A stretch of 36,385 nucleotides of DNA from JAAYJM01 sp964499465 (GTDB taxonomy: Bacteria; Bacteroidota; Ignavibacteria; Kapaibacteriales; UBA2268). How positions within the stretch are numbered: the first letter of the stretch is position 1; every line of letters starts with the position of its first letter. The stretch covers positions 1 to 36,385 of the forward strand of contig CAZCLJ010000009.1 in the NCBI GenBank assembly GCA_964499465.1, given 5' to 3'. The translations under genes were made by a program, and so were the position numbers. Positions 17,099 through 25,046 of this stretch are shown here, in pieces. Below the pieces are notes generated by a model. The model was not told the DNA's origin. It did not search any database and saw nothing but the letters and a program-made list of their open reading frames with translations.

Positions 17099-18481
17099 TT
17101 ATTTATCTACAATGCTTTTTAAAAGATAATTTGAAGTTGATTCCGCTTCAAAAATGAATTCTTTCTTCAGTTTTTCATATTTCCAAATCTCAATATTTTT
17201 ATCATTCTCAGTGTATTGTTTAATAATTGAAGGTTGTCCGTAAAGTATGTAGATTTTACCTCTATCGGTTTTTACTCCATTTCTTTCGGACAAAGTTTCA
17301 AAATTTAAAGAAGCATAATCAACCCTTCTAAAATATTCAGTCATAGCTTCGTTGTATGGTGTATTTGAAGTTGGGTCTTTTTCTTTCCAGTATTTCAAAA
17401 TATTAAAAAATACTTCTTTTCTTGAGCCACTGCGAAGTTCTTTGAATTCATCATCACTTAATATGTAATACATAGCATCAATTGCAAAGTCGGGTGAGCG
17501 CAAAGAAACTGGCATATCAAACCAATCTATTTTAAAATTCAGTTTAATAGAATCATTAGAAGAAGAGCTCCAAAGAGTAAGTTGATAGTTACCCGGAATT
17601 ATTTGGTTTTCTGGAATAGGTATTTCAATAATACCAAGTTCAATGCTATCGTTCTTGCTGAATTTAGATTTTATTTCAATAATTTTTTGAGTAATTCTAT
17701 TATTTTCAATGCAAATCTCAAATGTTTTATTTACTTGTGGAAAAACACTTCCAGTAATAAAAGCAGACGTGTCCCAGAAAAATTCCTGTTTCCTTTCAAT
17801 TTGTGGCTCAATTTTATACTCAAGTTTATCAATATTAGAATTGAAAGAAATTTGAAACAGAACAGAAGCATTGGAAGCAGCAAAATCAATATTGTTTCCA
17901 TAAATAAAAGGTAAATAGGTATCGCTATCCGGATTTTCTTTATATACGAAGATTGGCGCTCCAATCAAATCACGTTCGCCGCCTATTTTGTTGAAAAATT
18001 GATTGAGAGATACTTCTTTAACTAATTTGGAGTTTGCATCTACAAGTTTTACATATATTTGATATTCATCCATAGCAACTACTGATTTTAAGATACCAAT
18101 TTTGTTTAACTTATTAGATTTGGAATCCTCATAATCGTTAACAATGATTGTGTCGCTATCATAAACTCTTTTGCGAATTACTCCGATTTTGTCTTTAAAC
18201 TCAACTTCAATGTTATAGATTGAAAAAAATAAGTCTTTGTTTGGAACTTTTTTAAAAGGCAAAATCTTGTATGGAATTCTATAACAGATATTTGCAATGA
18301 TTGAATCAATATTATCAGTAGGAGTTTCAATTATTTCAGCGGTAAATTGAGAGCCAAAGTCAAAAAGATTTCCTCTGTCCCTTGGGTTGCCTTGAGGAAT
18401 ATTAGGTTGGCTCAAAGCTTCAAAAGCAAATGCAAAAATAAACGCAAGGATAAAAAATAATGTCTTCATTTTATAATTCAT
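17099..18481 (-). CDS. GWxTD domain-containing exported protein
   Basis: A 460-residue protein with a signal peptide (KTLFFILAFIFAFAFEALSQ). The C-terminal third carries the GWxTD-domain pattern: KYWKEKDPTSNTPYNEAM, then YFRRVDYAS, then GVKTDRGKIYILYGQPS. The name-giving Trp is Val here (GVKTD). GWxTD proteins occur in Bacteroidota/Chlorobiota and Acidobacteria as periplasmic proteins of unknown role. The N-terminal part looks beta-rich with no domain I can name. Two starts are possible: the ATG at 18481, which overlaps the ruvX stop, and the ATG at 18469, one base after that stop. The second puts the signal peptide right at the start; neither has a clear ribosome site. It is probably co-transcribed with ruvX. 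Confidence 0.85.
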   Translation of the reverse strand: MNYKMKTLFFILAFIFAFAFEALSQPNIPQGNPRDRGNLFDFGSQFTAEIIETPTDNIDSIIANICYRIPYKILPFKKVPNKDLFFSIYNIEVEFKDKIGVIRKRVYDSDTIIVNDYEDSKSNKLNKIGILKSVVAMDEYQIYVKLVDANSKLVKEVSLNQFFNKIGGERDLIGAPIFVYKENPDSDTYLPFIYGNNIDFAASNASVLFQISFNSNIDKLEYKIEPQIERKQEFFWDTSAFITGSVFPQVNKTFEICIENNRITQKIIEIKSKFSKNDSIELGIIEIPIPENQIIPGNYQLTLWSSSSNDSIKLNFKIDWFDMPVSLRSPDFAIDAMYYILSDDEFKELRSGSRKEVFFNILKYWKEKDPTSNTPYNEAMTEYFRRVDYASLNFETLSERNGVKTDRGKIYILYGQPSIIKQYTENDKNIEIWKYEKLKKEFIFEAESTSNYLLKSIVDK

Positions 18482-18914
18482 TTAAAAATTCACGTAAAAT
18501 AACAGCAGCTGCAATTCTATCTGCATTGCCTTTTTTTTGTCTTTGTTTTTTTTTCATACCAATTTCTAGCATTACAGAACTTGCTTTCTTACTTGAGTAA
18601 GATTCATCGTAGAGTATAATTTCGAGTGCTGTCTTTTCTTTTAACGCTTTAACAAATTCCAATACTTTAGACAATATGTTAGAACTTTTATTGTTAAAAT
18701 TATATGGTGCTCCAACAATAATTGCTTCGATATGTTCCTTTTCAAAAAAATTTTGTAGATTTTTCCAAAAATCTTCTGCTGTATAGTCAAGAACAGGGCG
18801 GGTTGAAACAGTAATGTGCATTGGGTCGCAAACTGCCAAACCAACTCTTTTAAGACCAAAATCTATTGAAGCAAGTCGTTTATTTTTTAAATGCTGATAG
18901 TTTTCTTTTAACAT
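18471..18914 (-). CDS. ruvX: RuvX/YqgF Holliday-junction-resolvase-like pre-16S rRNA nuclease
   Basis: A 147-residue protein of normal family length. The RNase H-like motifs are present: DFGLKRVG with Asp18, the IIVGAPY strand, the DESYSS motif in place of the usual DERxTS, and NADRIAAAVIL with Asp132 near the C-terminus. YqgF is known in E. coli for 5'-end maturation of 16S rRNA and is otherwise annotated as a putative Holliday junction resolvase. Cytoplasmic. It overlaps or abuts the downstream GWxTD gene, suggesting a shared transcript. The start ATG at 18914 is followed closely by the first catalytic strand. Confidence 0.95.
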   Translation of the reverse strand: MLKENYQHLKNKRLASIDFGLKRVGLAVCDPMHITVSTRPVLDYTAEDFWKNLQNFFEKEHIEAIIVGAPYNFNNKSSNILSKVLEFVKALKEKTALEIILYDESYSSKKASSVMLEIGMKKKQRQKKGNADRIAAAVILREFLNEL

Positions 18915-19013
18915 CTGTATCTTTAATTTGCAATTTTAATTTTAACAAATTTACATACTTTTTTAACAATTAAAATCAAGATTTGTAACAAAATATTTTT
19001 CAAATCATACTAA

Positions 19014-19162
19014 TACCAAGTTGCTTTCATAAATATAATTAAAGTGTCATTTCGAAACGAAGTGAGAAATCTCACAACTCCTTGCTACCACAGACATTGA
19101 GATTCCTCACTTCGTTTCGGAATGACAAATAAAAATATTTTATTATTAAAAGTAACTTGGTA
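19014..19162. repeat. Complete type-A palindromic element with 83-bp core
   Basis: TACCAAGTTGCTTT at the left and AAAGTAACTTGGTA at the right are inverted ends. The core 19045-19127 runs from TGTCATTTCGAAACGAAG to CGTTTCGGAATGACA and folds through AGAAATCTCA/TGAGATTCCT. Left and right ends are preceded and followed by TA, suggesting a TA target site. It lies in the 644-base gap between the divergent ruvX and TraB/GumN genes; no gene is seen in 18915-19558. Confidence 0.85.
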
Positions 19163-19171
19163 TAACAGCTT

Positions 19172-19439
19172 GCTGTTCGTATGACTTTTTTCTTAACTTA
19201 TGGTTTCTCCTTCCCAAGTTGAACTTGGGAAGGAAGCTTTCTTTAAAGTTTTACTTTTAAATTATTTTAATATTGGAACACCAAGCGAATTCCTTTTGTG
19301 CTTATTAATTGATGTTATAATAGAAGTAAAGTTAAACTTTTATGAAAATACCTTTCCCAAGTGCAGCTTGGGAAAGAGAATTTGTAATTTTTAATATTAT
19401 GTTACACGAATAGCAAGCTGTTCGCATGACTTTTTTCTA
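19172..19439. repeat. MITE-like element with hairpin-bearing inverted ends, copy 1
   Basis: The body (about 19200-19392) has imperfect inverted ends of about 60 bp. Each contains a CTTCCCAAG/CTTGGGAAG hairpin (19209-19233 and 19352-19376) followed inward by AAAGTTTTACTTT or its complement. GCTGTTCGTATGACTTTTTT before (from 19172) and GCTGTTCGCATGACTTTTTT after (from 19418) form direct flanking repeats with one mismatch. A second copy lies inverted near 36055-36237. No open reading frame of note is inside. Confidence 0.8.
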
Positions 19440-19558
19440 TTTTTTTCAAATTTCAATCAAATATTTCAAATAAATTCTTAAAAATGATACAATATATAAT
19501 TTTTTTTCTTATTTTAAATGTTTTGAAAAAGTAATGGTATAATATATTAATAAATAAG

Positions 19559-20443
19559 ATGATAAAAAAAATAATTAAAATAACTTTGCTTTTAATTGCA
19601 TTAATTTATCAAAGCACATTTTCTCAAATTATGTCTGATAATCCAAACAAAAAAAATTTTCTATGGGAAATAAAATCAGAGAGCACAATAGTGTATATAC
19701 TTGGTTCTATTCACATTGGGAAAAAGGAATTTTACCCGATGGACAAAACAATTGAAGATGCTTTTAAAGAAAGCAATAATTTAGTAGTTGAAGTTGATAT
19801 AAAAAATGCCAGTGTTTCAGAAAATTCTGTTGATATGATGTATCAAGGTGATTCAACTGTTAAAGATGAACTTTCTGAGCATAGATACGGAAAATTGAAA
19901 GAAATAGCTAAATTTTGCAGTGTTCCAAGCATAATGATAAATAAGTTTAGATTGGGTTATTCTTTAATATTTTTACAATTGAAAAAATTATTAGAAAAGG
20001 GATACCTACCTGATTATGGCGTAGATATGTATTTTTTAAATAAAGCAGAAGGGAAAAAAGTATTAGAACTTGAAACTTCTGATTCACAAATTGAACTAAT
20101 GAACTCATTAGTTTACTCAGTTGACACAAATATGATTGATTTAGAATTATTCAAACCTGGCATTGAGATTATGGATAGTTTGACGTATGCCATACAAAAT
20201 GGCGATTATAAGTATTTAGAGGAAATTATTAGTTCGAAGGATTCAATATTTTCTTTTGGAGGAAACGATATGGATTATAAAATGAATGATGAAAGAAATT
20301 TCAATATGGTAGAAAAAATTGAAGATTATTTGAAAAGCAAAGAAAAATATTTTATTATTGTTGGTGCTGCTCATTTAGTTGGCGAAAATGGAATAATCAA
20401 TCTTTTAAATAGAAAAAATAAATATTTTATAAAACAATTATAG
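19559..20443 (+). CDS. TraB/GumN family protein
   Basis: A 294-residue protein with an N-terminal signal peptide (KKIIKITLLLIALIYQSTFSQ), so exported. The TraB/GumN fold is shown by FLWEIKS at residue 34, the first GxxH motif GSIHIG (Gly49-His52), a VVEVDI strand and DYGVDMYFLNKA. The C-terminal second GxxH is GAAHLVG (Gly269-His272). The paired GxxH motifs and a conserved Glu are thought to form a metal-dependent site related to Tiki/EreA proteases; the substrate in bacteria is unknown. Length is typical. It is the first gene of a same-strand run, only 8 bases before the SDR gene. The start follows an AT-rich leader with TATAAT at 19538 but no well-spaced -35. Confidence 0.9.
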   Translation: MIKKIIKITLLLIALIYQSTFSQIMSDNPNKKNFLWEIKSESTIVYILGSIHIGKKEFYPMDKTIEDAFKESNNLVVEVDIKNASVSENSVDMMYQGDSTVKDELSEHRYGKLKEIAKFCSVPSIMINKFRLGYSLIFLQLKKLLEKGYLPDYGVDMYFLNKAEGKKVLELETSDSQIELMNSLVYSVDTNMIDLELFKPGIEIMDSLTYAIQNGDYKYLEEIISSKDSIFSFGGNDMDYKMNDERNFNMVEKIEDYLKSKEKYFIIVGAAHLVGENGIINLLNRKNKYFIKQL

Positions 20444-20451
20444 GTTCTGAT

Positions 20452-21228
20452 ATGGCAAAGACAAGAAATGTTAACGTATTGATTACAGGTGCTTCTTCCG
20501 GAATTGGAAGGGGCTGCGCCGGAGTATTCGCAATGGCTGGTGCTAATCTGATTCTTTTAGCAAGAAGAAAAGACAAATTGGAAGAATTAGATGAAATATT
20601 AAAAAAAGAGTTCGGCACAAATTCTTATTGCATTGATTGCGACGTTAGGGATTACGACGAAGTAACAGAAAAAATCAACAAAATACCGGCTAAATGGAAA
20701 AAAATTGATGTTCTAATCAATAATGCCGGTTTAGCCCGCGGTTTAGATAAAATACAAGACGGTTTGCTAAGCGACTGGGAAGAAATGATAGATACAAACG
20801 TTAAAGGATTGCTATATGTTTCAAAGGCAGTAATGCCCGGAATGATAAAAAGAAAAAGCGGACATATAATTAATATTGCATCGCTTGCAGGTCGTGAGGT
20901 CTATCCGAATGGGAATGTATATTGTGCTACAAAATCTGCCGTTCGCGCTCTATCGAAAAGTATGATAATGGATTTGAATGGCACTGGCGTAAGAGTTACT
21001 AATCTTGACCCCGGACTTGTAGAAACTGAATTTTCCAAAATACGTTTTCACGGAGACGAAGAAAGAGCTGATAATGTTTATAAGGGCTACACTCCATTAA
21101 TCGGAGAAGACATTGGATTAATTGCACTGCTTTGCGCCCAGTTGCCTGCTCATATGAATATACAGGATATTTTGGTTACACCATCTGCCCAGGCATCTGC
21201 AACTATTGTAAATAAAAATTTAGATTAA
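20452..21228 (+). CDS. SDR-family NAD(P)-dependent oxidoreductase (YdfG-like)
   Basis: A 258-residue classical short-chain dehydrogenase. Cofactor motif GASSGIG spans residues 14-20, NNAG stabilises the central sheet, and the catalytic triad is Ser144 (NIASLAG), Tyr157 and Lys161 (YCATK). An Arg-rich LLARRKDKL segment after the second strand fits NADP(H) preference. The overall pattern, including PGLVETEFS after the active site, resembles YdfG/L-allo-threonine or 3-hydroxy acid dehydrogenases. The exact substrate cannot be fixed from sequence. Cytosolic. It starts 8 bases after the TraB/GumN stop and ends 16 bases before the PEP-binding gene, so all three are probably one transcript. Confidence 0.93.
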   Translation: MAKTRNVNVLITGASSGIGRGCAGVFAMAGANLILLARRKDKLEELDEILKKEFGTNSYCIDCDVRDYDEVTEKINKIPAKWKKIDVLINNAGLARGLDKIQDGLLSDWEEMIDTNVKGLLYVSKAVMPGMIKRKSGHIINIASLAGREVYPNGNVYCATKSAVRALSKSMIMDLNGTGVRVTNLDPGLVETEFSKIRFHGDEERADNVYKGYTPLIGEDIGLIALLCAQLPAHMNIQDILVTPSAQASATIVNKNLD

Positions 21229-21244
21229 AAATAAACAAATAAAT

Positions 21245-24200
21245 ATGAGCATTAATAAAAACTACTCAATTCAGGAATTAAATGAGCGGGTAAAGGAATT
21301 AAACTGTCTTTATCAGGTAGAAGAAATATTAAACAGGAGAGATTTCACAATTGCCAGGGCTATGGATGCTATTGTCGAAATACTTCCTACTGGCTGGCAA
21401 TTCCCGGAATTTTGCAATATTAGAATAAGTGTTTATAACAAAAAATATCAGAAAAATGAATTTCAGCCAACTCAATGGATTTTACGCGAAATTATAAGCG
21501 TTCAGGAAGAAGAAGTCGGTTTTATTGAAGTTTTCTATTCTGAAGGCATTCCCAATCAAATTATTGACCCTTTCTTAGACGAGGAGCGAAAATTATTAAA
21601 AAATATATCTTTGAGAATTAACAATTATCTTCTTTACCAACGTTTAAAAAATTCATTTGAAGATACAAAATCAATAAAAGATGATGATTTAAGCAAGTCA
21701 AATGAAAATCCCAGATGGAACGAAGTATTAAAGATGCTCAAAATGACAGACCAGCACCTTTTTGCTGTTTTGTCCCGAAAAATGATAAACCATCTTTTCT
21801 GCAAAGGCATAAAAGAAGCAAAGGAACTTTTTCAAAAATTAGGTGCTAGCACCACCGATATTAATATAACAAATGAAATTAATCGTCCTTCAAAAAAACA
21901 GGTTCTTGATAATTCTTTTTATTACGGCTTCGATATTTACAACATAGCTTCTAACTATTTTTCAAATGAAGAACTATTAGGTTTAATACAAAAGTGGATT
22001 TATGAAGAAAGGTCTCATTTCCTTCTTAAAGCATTAGCAAATCAAAATATTGCTCTTTCCGAACTTTCTGATTCTATAAGAAAATACTATTATATAAACC
22101 CAATTTCAGAAAACTCTGATTTCGACAATTTGATTTCTCCAATCAACAAAGGAATACGCGTTTCTTTAATTCGGCGTTTCCTTACAGACCAGCTTCAATT
22201 CATTGATGTTGCAAAAAATTATATTAATGTTCACGATTTCTTTGAATTACTGCAAAATATGATTTTTCCGAGTGAAAGCAATGGAAAACTCGGCGGAAAA
22301 ACTTCCGGACTCATTCTTGCACTCAAAATTTTTAAAAAGAATTTAGACAATTCAATTTTTCAAAATATTAAAAGTCCTAAGACCTGGTTTATTCCTTCTG
22401 ACGGAACATATAATTTTATTTATTACAATAATTTAGAAGATGTAATTGAACAAAAATATAAATCAATAGACGATATACGTCAGGAATATCCTCATATAAT
22501 GCAGGTATTCAAAAATTCGCATTTTTCGCCGGAAATAACTAACGGACTATCGCGGGCATTAGACGATTTCGGCGATTCTCCTATTATCGTTCGTTCCTCA
22601 TCGCTACTTGAAGACCGGCTCGGGACTGCTTTTGCAGGAAAATATAAAAGTTTGTTTCTTGGCAATCAGGGAACTAAAAAAGAAAAACTCGAAGCACTTA
22701 CAGATGCTATTGCTGAAGTATATGCTTCAATATTCAGTCCGGACCCGATTGGCTACCGTGCAGAACGTGGGCTTCTTGATTTTCACGAAGAAATGGGAAT
22801 TATGATTCAGGAAGTAGTAGGAAAAAGAGTAGGAAAATACTTCTTCCCGGCATTTGCCGGCGTTGCTTTTAGCACAAATGAATTCCGATGGTCGCCACGA
22901 ATAAAGCGAGAGGACGGTCTAATCCGCATTGTTCCCGGACTTGGCACTCGCGCTGTTGACCGTATCGGAAATGATTACCCTGTTCTGATTGCGCCGGGGA
23001 AACCGGAATTAAGAGTTAATCTTTCTTTAAAAGATTTTCTTGCGTACTCTCCAAAAAATATTGATGTAATCAATATTGAAACAAATACTTTCGAGACAAT
23101 TTCTATAAATAAATTAATTGAAGAAGTAGGAAATGACTATCCTGCTATAAACAATGTGTTTTCGATTATTGAAGAAAAGCAATTAAGGGTGCCTGTTGGT
23201 TTAGGTATAGATACAAAAAAGCACGAAATAATTCCAACTTTCGAAAATTTGATTAATAAAACGGATTACATTAAGCAAATTAATGAAATACTTAAGCTAT
23301 TGCGAAATAAAATCGGAACCCCGGTTGATATAGAATTTGCATCTGACGGCGAATCCCTTTATCTTTTGCAGTGTCGCCCTCAGAGCTATTACTCAGAGAG
23401 TGCTTCTGCAGTGATACCGAAAGATATTTCAAATGACAAAATTATTTTCACTGCAAAAAAACACGTTTCAGGCGGGCGTATTCCAGATGTTAATTATATC
23501 GTTTATATTGAGCCAAAGCACTATGCAAATTTATCAACTTACGAAGATTACAAAAATATTGGAAGAGCAGTCGGAAAATTAAATTATCTGCTAACAAAGA
23601 AGACATTCATTTTATTAGGACCGGGGCGATGGGGCAGCAGAGATGATTTTAAAATGGGCGTTAGCGTTTCGTATTCTGATATTTGCAATACCTCTCTTCT
23701 TGTAGAAATTGCCAAAAAGAAAGAAAGTTATGTGCCGGATTTATCCTTCGGAACTCATTTCTTCCAAGACCTTGTTGAATCCTCAATTTATTATTTGCCA
23801 CTTTATCCAGACGAAGAACAAGTGATATTCAATCAGGAATTTTTTGATAATTCGCCAAATACCTTAAATAGATTTATTCCGGAATTTGAGCAATACTCAA
23901 ATGTTATTAAAGTTATTAATGTGCCTGAAGCGACTGGCGGGGATATTTGCAGGATTTTAATGGATTCTGACAATGACGAAGCTATTTGTTTTCTGACTAA
24001 CAAGGGGACTGAATCAACATACAAAACAAGTAGCGTAATGAACAAAGCAAGTGATAATGTTTATGCTATAAACTGGCGTTTGGAGATGATTAATGTGATT
24101 GCAATGAAAATTGACAGGAAAAGGTTCGGAGTTAAAAATTTATACCTGTTCGGAACGACGTTTTTAGGAACTGCTGGTTCTAATTCGGATATTGACATTC

Positions 24201-24415
24201 TTGTGCATTTTGATGGAAATGAAGAGCAACAAAAAGAATTGCAACTTTGGTTTGATGGCTGGAACTTAGCATTGAGCGAAATCAATTTCCAAAATTCCGG
24301 ATATCGCGTAGAAAAATTCATTGATGCATATATTGTTACTGATAAAGACATAGCTGAAAAAGAATACTATGCTCATTTAATTGATGAAAAAGCAAATGCT
24401 TCGAAGAAACTGTAA
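21245..24415 (+). CDS. PEP/pyruvate-binding (PPDK N-terminal-like) protein fused to a C-terminal nucleotidyltransferase domain
   Basis: A 1056-residue, multidomain, soluble protein. Residues 1-140 resemble a GAF-like sensor module (ELNERVKELNCLYQVEEIL coiled start). A helical linker follows. Residues 345-715 are the ATP-grasp-type PEP/pyruvate-binding domain: GGKTSG at 350-355, RSSSLLED from Arg450, AFAGKY, and CRPQS from Cys710. Residues 730-900 include GPGRWGS (792-798) and SFGTHFFQD, motifs seen in PEP-synthase-like proteins. I find no phosphohistidine mobile-domain motif and no PEP-synthase C-terminal barrel. Residues 965-1050 are a pol-beta-type nucleotidyltransferase: Gly970-Thr971, Asp982-x-Asp984 (SDIDILV) and a third acidic residue at Asp1027. 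Last gene of the TraB/SDR run. It may be a nucleotide-dependent regulator or kinase-like enzyme; the reaction is unknown. Confidence 0.88.
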   Translation: MSINKNYSIQELNERVKELNCLYQVEEILNRRDFTIARAMDAIVEILPTGWQFPEFCNIRISVYNKKYQKNEFQPTQWILREIISVQEEEVGFIEVFYSEGIPNQIIDPFLDEERKLLKNISLRINNYLLYQRLKNSFEDTKSIKDDDLSKSNENPRWNEVLKMLKMTDQHLFAVLSRKMINHLFCKGIKEAKELFQKLGASTTDINITNEINRPSKKQVLDNSFYYGFDIYNIASNYFSNEELLGLIQKWIYEERSHFLLKALANQNIALSELSDSIRKYYYINPISENSDFDNLISPINKGIRVSLIRRFLTDQLQFIDVAKNYINVHDFFELLQNMIFPSESNGKLGGKTSGLILALKIFKKNLDNSIFQNIKSPKTWFIPSDGTYNFIYYNNLEDVIEQKYKSIDDIRQEYPHIMQVFKNSHFSPEITNGLSRALDDFGDSPIIVRSSSLLEDRLGTAFAGKYKSLFLGNQGTKKEKLEALTDAIAEVYASIFSPDPIGYRAERGLLDFHEEMGIMIQEVVGKRVGKYFFPAFAGVAFSTNEFRWSPRIKREDGLIRIVPGLGTRAVDRIGNDYPVLIAPGKPELRVNLSLKDFLAYSPKNIDVINIETNTFETISINKLIEEVGNDYPAINNVFSIIEEKQLRVPVGLGIDTKKHEIIPTFENLINKTDYIKQINEILKLLRNKIGTPVDIEFASDGESLYLLQCRPQSYYSESASAVIPKDISNDKIIFTAKKHVSGGRIPDVNYIVYIEPKHYANLSTYEDYKNIGRAVGKLNYLLTKKTFILLGPGRWGSRDDFKMGVSVSYSDICNTSLLVEIAKKKESYVPDLSFGTHFFQDLVESSIYYLPLYPDEEQVIFNQEFFDNSPNTLNRFIPEFEQYSNVIKVINVPEATGGDICRILMDSDNDEAICFLTNKGTESTYKTSSVMNKASDNVYAINWRLEMINVIAMKIDRKRFGVKNLYLFGTTFLGTAGSNSDIDILVHFDGNEEQQKELQLWFDGWNLALSEINFQNSGYRVEKFIDAYIVTDKDIAEKEYYAHLIDEKANASKKL

Positions 24416-24453
24416 TCTGTCATACTAATTTGTTCTTATTTTTTCGATTTTAA

Positions 24454-24506
24454 TATCATTCTGAACTCCCAGATAAAGCAACTCCTTTATTATAATAAAG
24501 ATGACA
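24454..24506. repeat. 53-bp palindromic element
   Basis: Runs from TATCATTCTG to GATGACA with an inner ATAAAG/CTTTAT stem. Same family as 14139-14191 and the others. It lies 38 bases after the PEP-binding gene stop. The 631-base gap 24416-25046 contains only repeats. Confidence 0.75.
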
Positions 24507-24510
24507 AAAT

Positions 24511-24635
24511 GTGAAATGCTGACGGATGTCAGAATCCATCTTAAAATGGCTTTTATAGGTCATTTGTTATTAGTCATTAGTATTTTTACTAACAACTACA
24601 GAACTCCTGATGCCTCGTAGTTTGGTATTTCGCAT
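24511..24635. repeat. Inverted copy of 26440-26566, left side of the lipoprotein/thioesterase pair
   Basis: This stretch reads GTGAAATGC, then GACGGATGTCAGAATCCATC, then TTGTTATTAGTCATTAGT, then CAGAACTCCTGA (24599-24610) and CTCGTAGTTTGGTATTTCGC. The reverse complement of 26440-26566 has the same blocks in the same order with small indels. The two face each other across the genes at 25047-26252. Confidence 0.8.
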
Positions 24636-24706
24636 ATTTTATAATAAGAAGTTAAATTTGAATGTAAATATTTCCATAGGTTATTCGTTATTAGTAGTTG
24701 CAAACT

Positions 24707-24912
24707 CAGAACTCCTGACCCCTTGTAGTTTGGTATTTCGCAGTCTTGTCATTTCGAAACGAAGTGAGAAATCTCACAAGTCATTGCTACCACAGAGTTT
24801 GAGATTCTTCACTTCGTTCAGAATGACACTTTATTCGGATAATTTGCGCAATTATTATTTACGAGGCAATTCTCCTAACTCCTTTATTTTCGTTATCGGG
24901 TAAGGAGTTCTG
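24707..24912. repeat. Complete nested palindromic element, type-B arms with 82-bp core
   Basis: Inverted orientation relative to 14240-14444. CAGAACTCCTGA (24707-24718) and TAAGGAGTTCTG (24901-24912) are the outer ends. The core 24747-24828 runs from TGTCATTTCG to CAGAATGACA. The right arm contains GCGCAATTATTATTTACGAG and the CTCCTTTATTTTCGTTAT block. An ORF across it encodes only repeat sequence. Confidence 0.88.
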
Positions 24913-24916
24913 AAAC

Positions 24917-24950
24917 TAATGACCAATGACCAATGACCAATAACTAATAG
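24917..24950. repeat. Short heptamer tandem array (TGACCAA)
   Basis: Three perfect TGACCAA units flanked by degenerate ones (CTAATGACC and AATAACTAATAG). Same 7-base period as the arrays at 7028 and 35746 but a different sequence. Confidence 0.75.
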
Positions 24951-24961
24951 AATGATATTTG

Positions 24962-25034
24962 CTAACTGCGAAATTATTCTTTACGAAGCAAATCTCCTAA
25001 CTCTTTTATTTTCGTTATGGAGTCTGGAATTCTG
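24962..25034. repeat. Right arm of a type-B element
   Basis: CTAACTGCGAAATTATTC, then TTTACGAAGCAAATCTCC, then TTTTATTTTCGTTATGG, ending near GGAATTCTGG. It corresponds to the right arm of 24707-24912. With the left arm at 24599-24634 it brackets that complete element, as if one element had inserted into another. It ends 12 bases from the lipoprotein stop and is matched in inverted orientation at 26256-26330. Confidence 0.75.
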
Positions 25035-25046
25035 GAATTAAAATAT

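Noticed and set aside
19200..19394. 64-residue open frame inside the MITE-like element
   Set aside because: The second copy of the element does not keep an equivalent frame on either strand that I can see, and no family is recognisable.
19538..19543. TATAAT as a promoter for the TraB/GumN gene
   Set aside because: The nearest TTGAAA is only 9 bases upstream, and the organism group normally uses a different consensus.
24610..24903. 97-residue open frame containing KRSEKSHKS and SLRFFTSFRMT
   Set aside because: It is simply the translation of the nested palindromic element 24707-24912. The same peptide appears wherever the 81-bp core is read in this frame.
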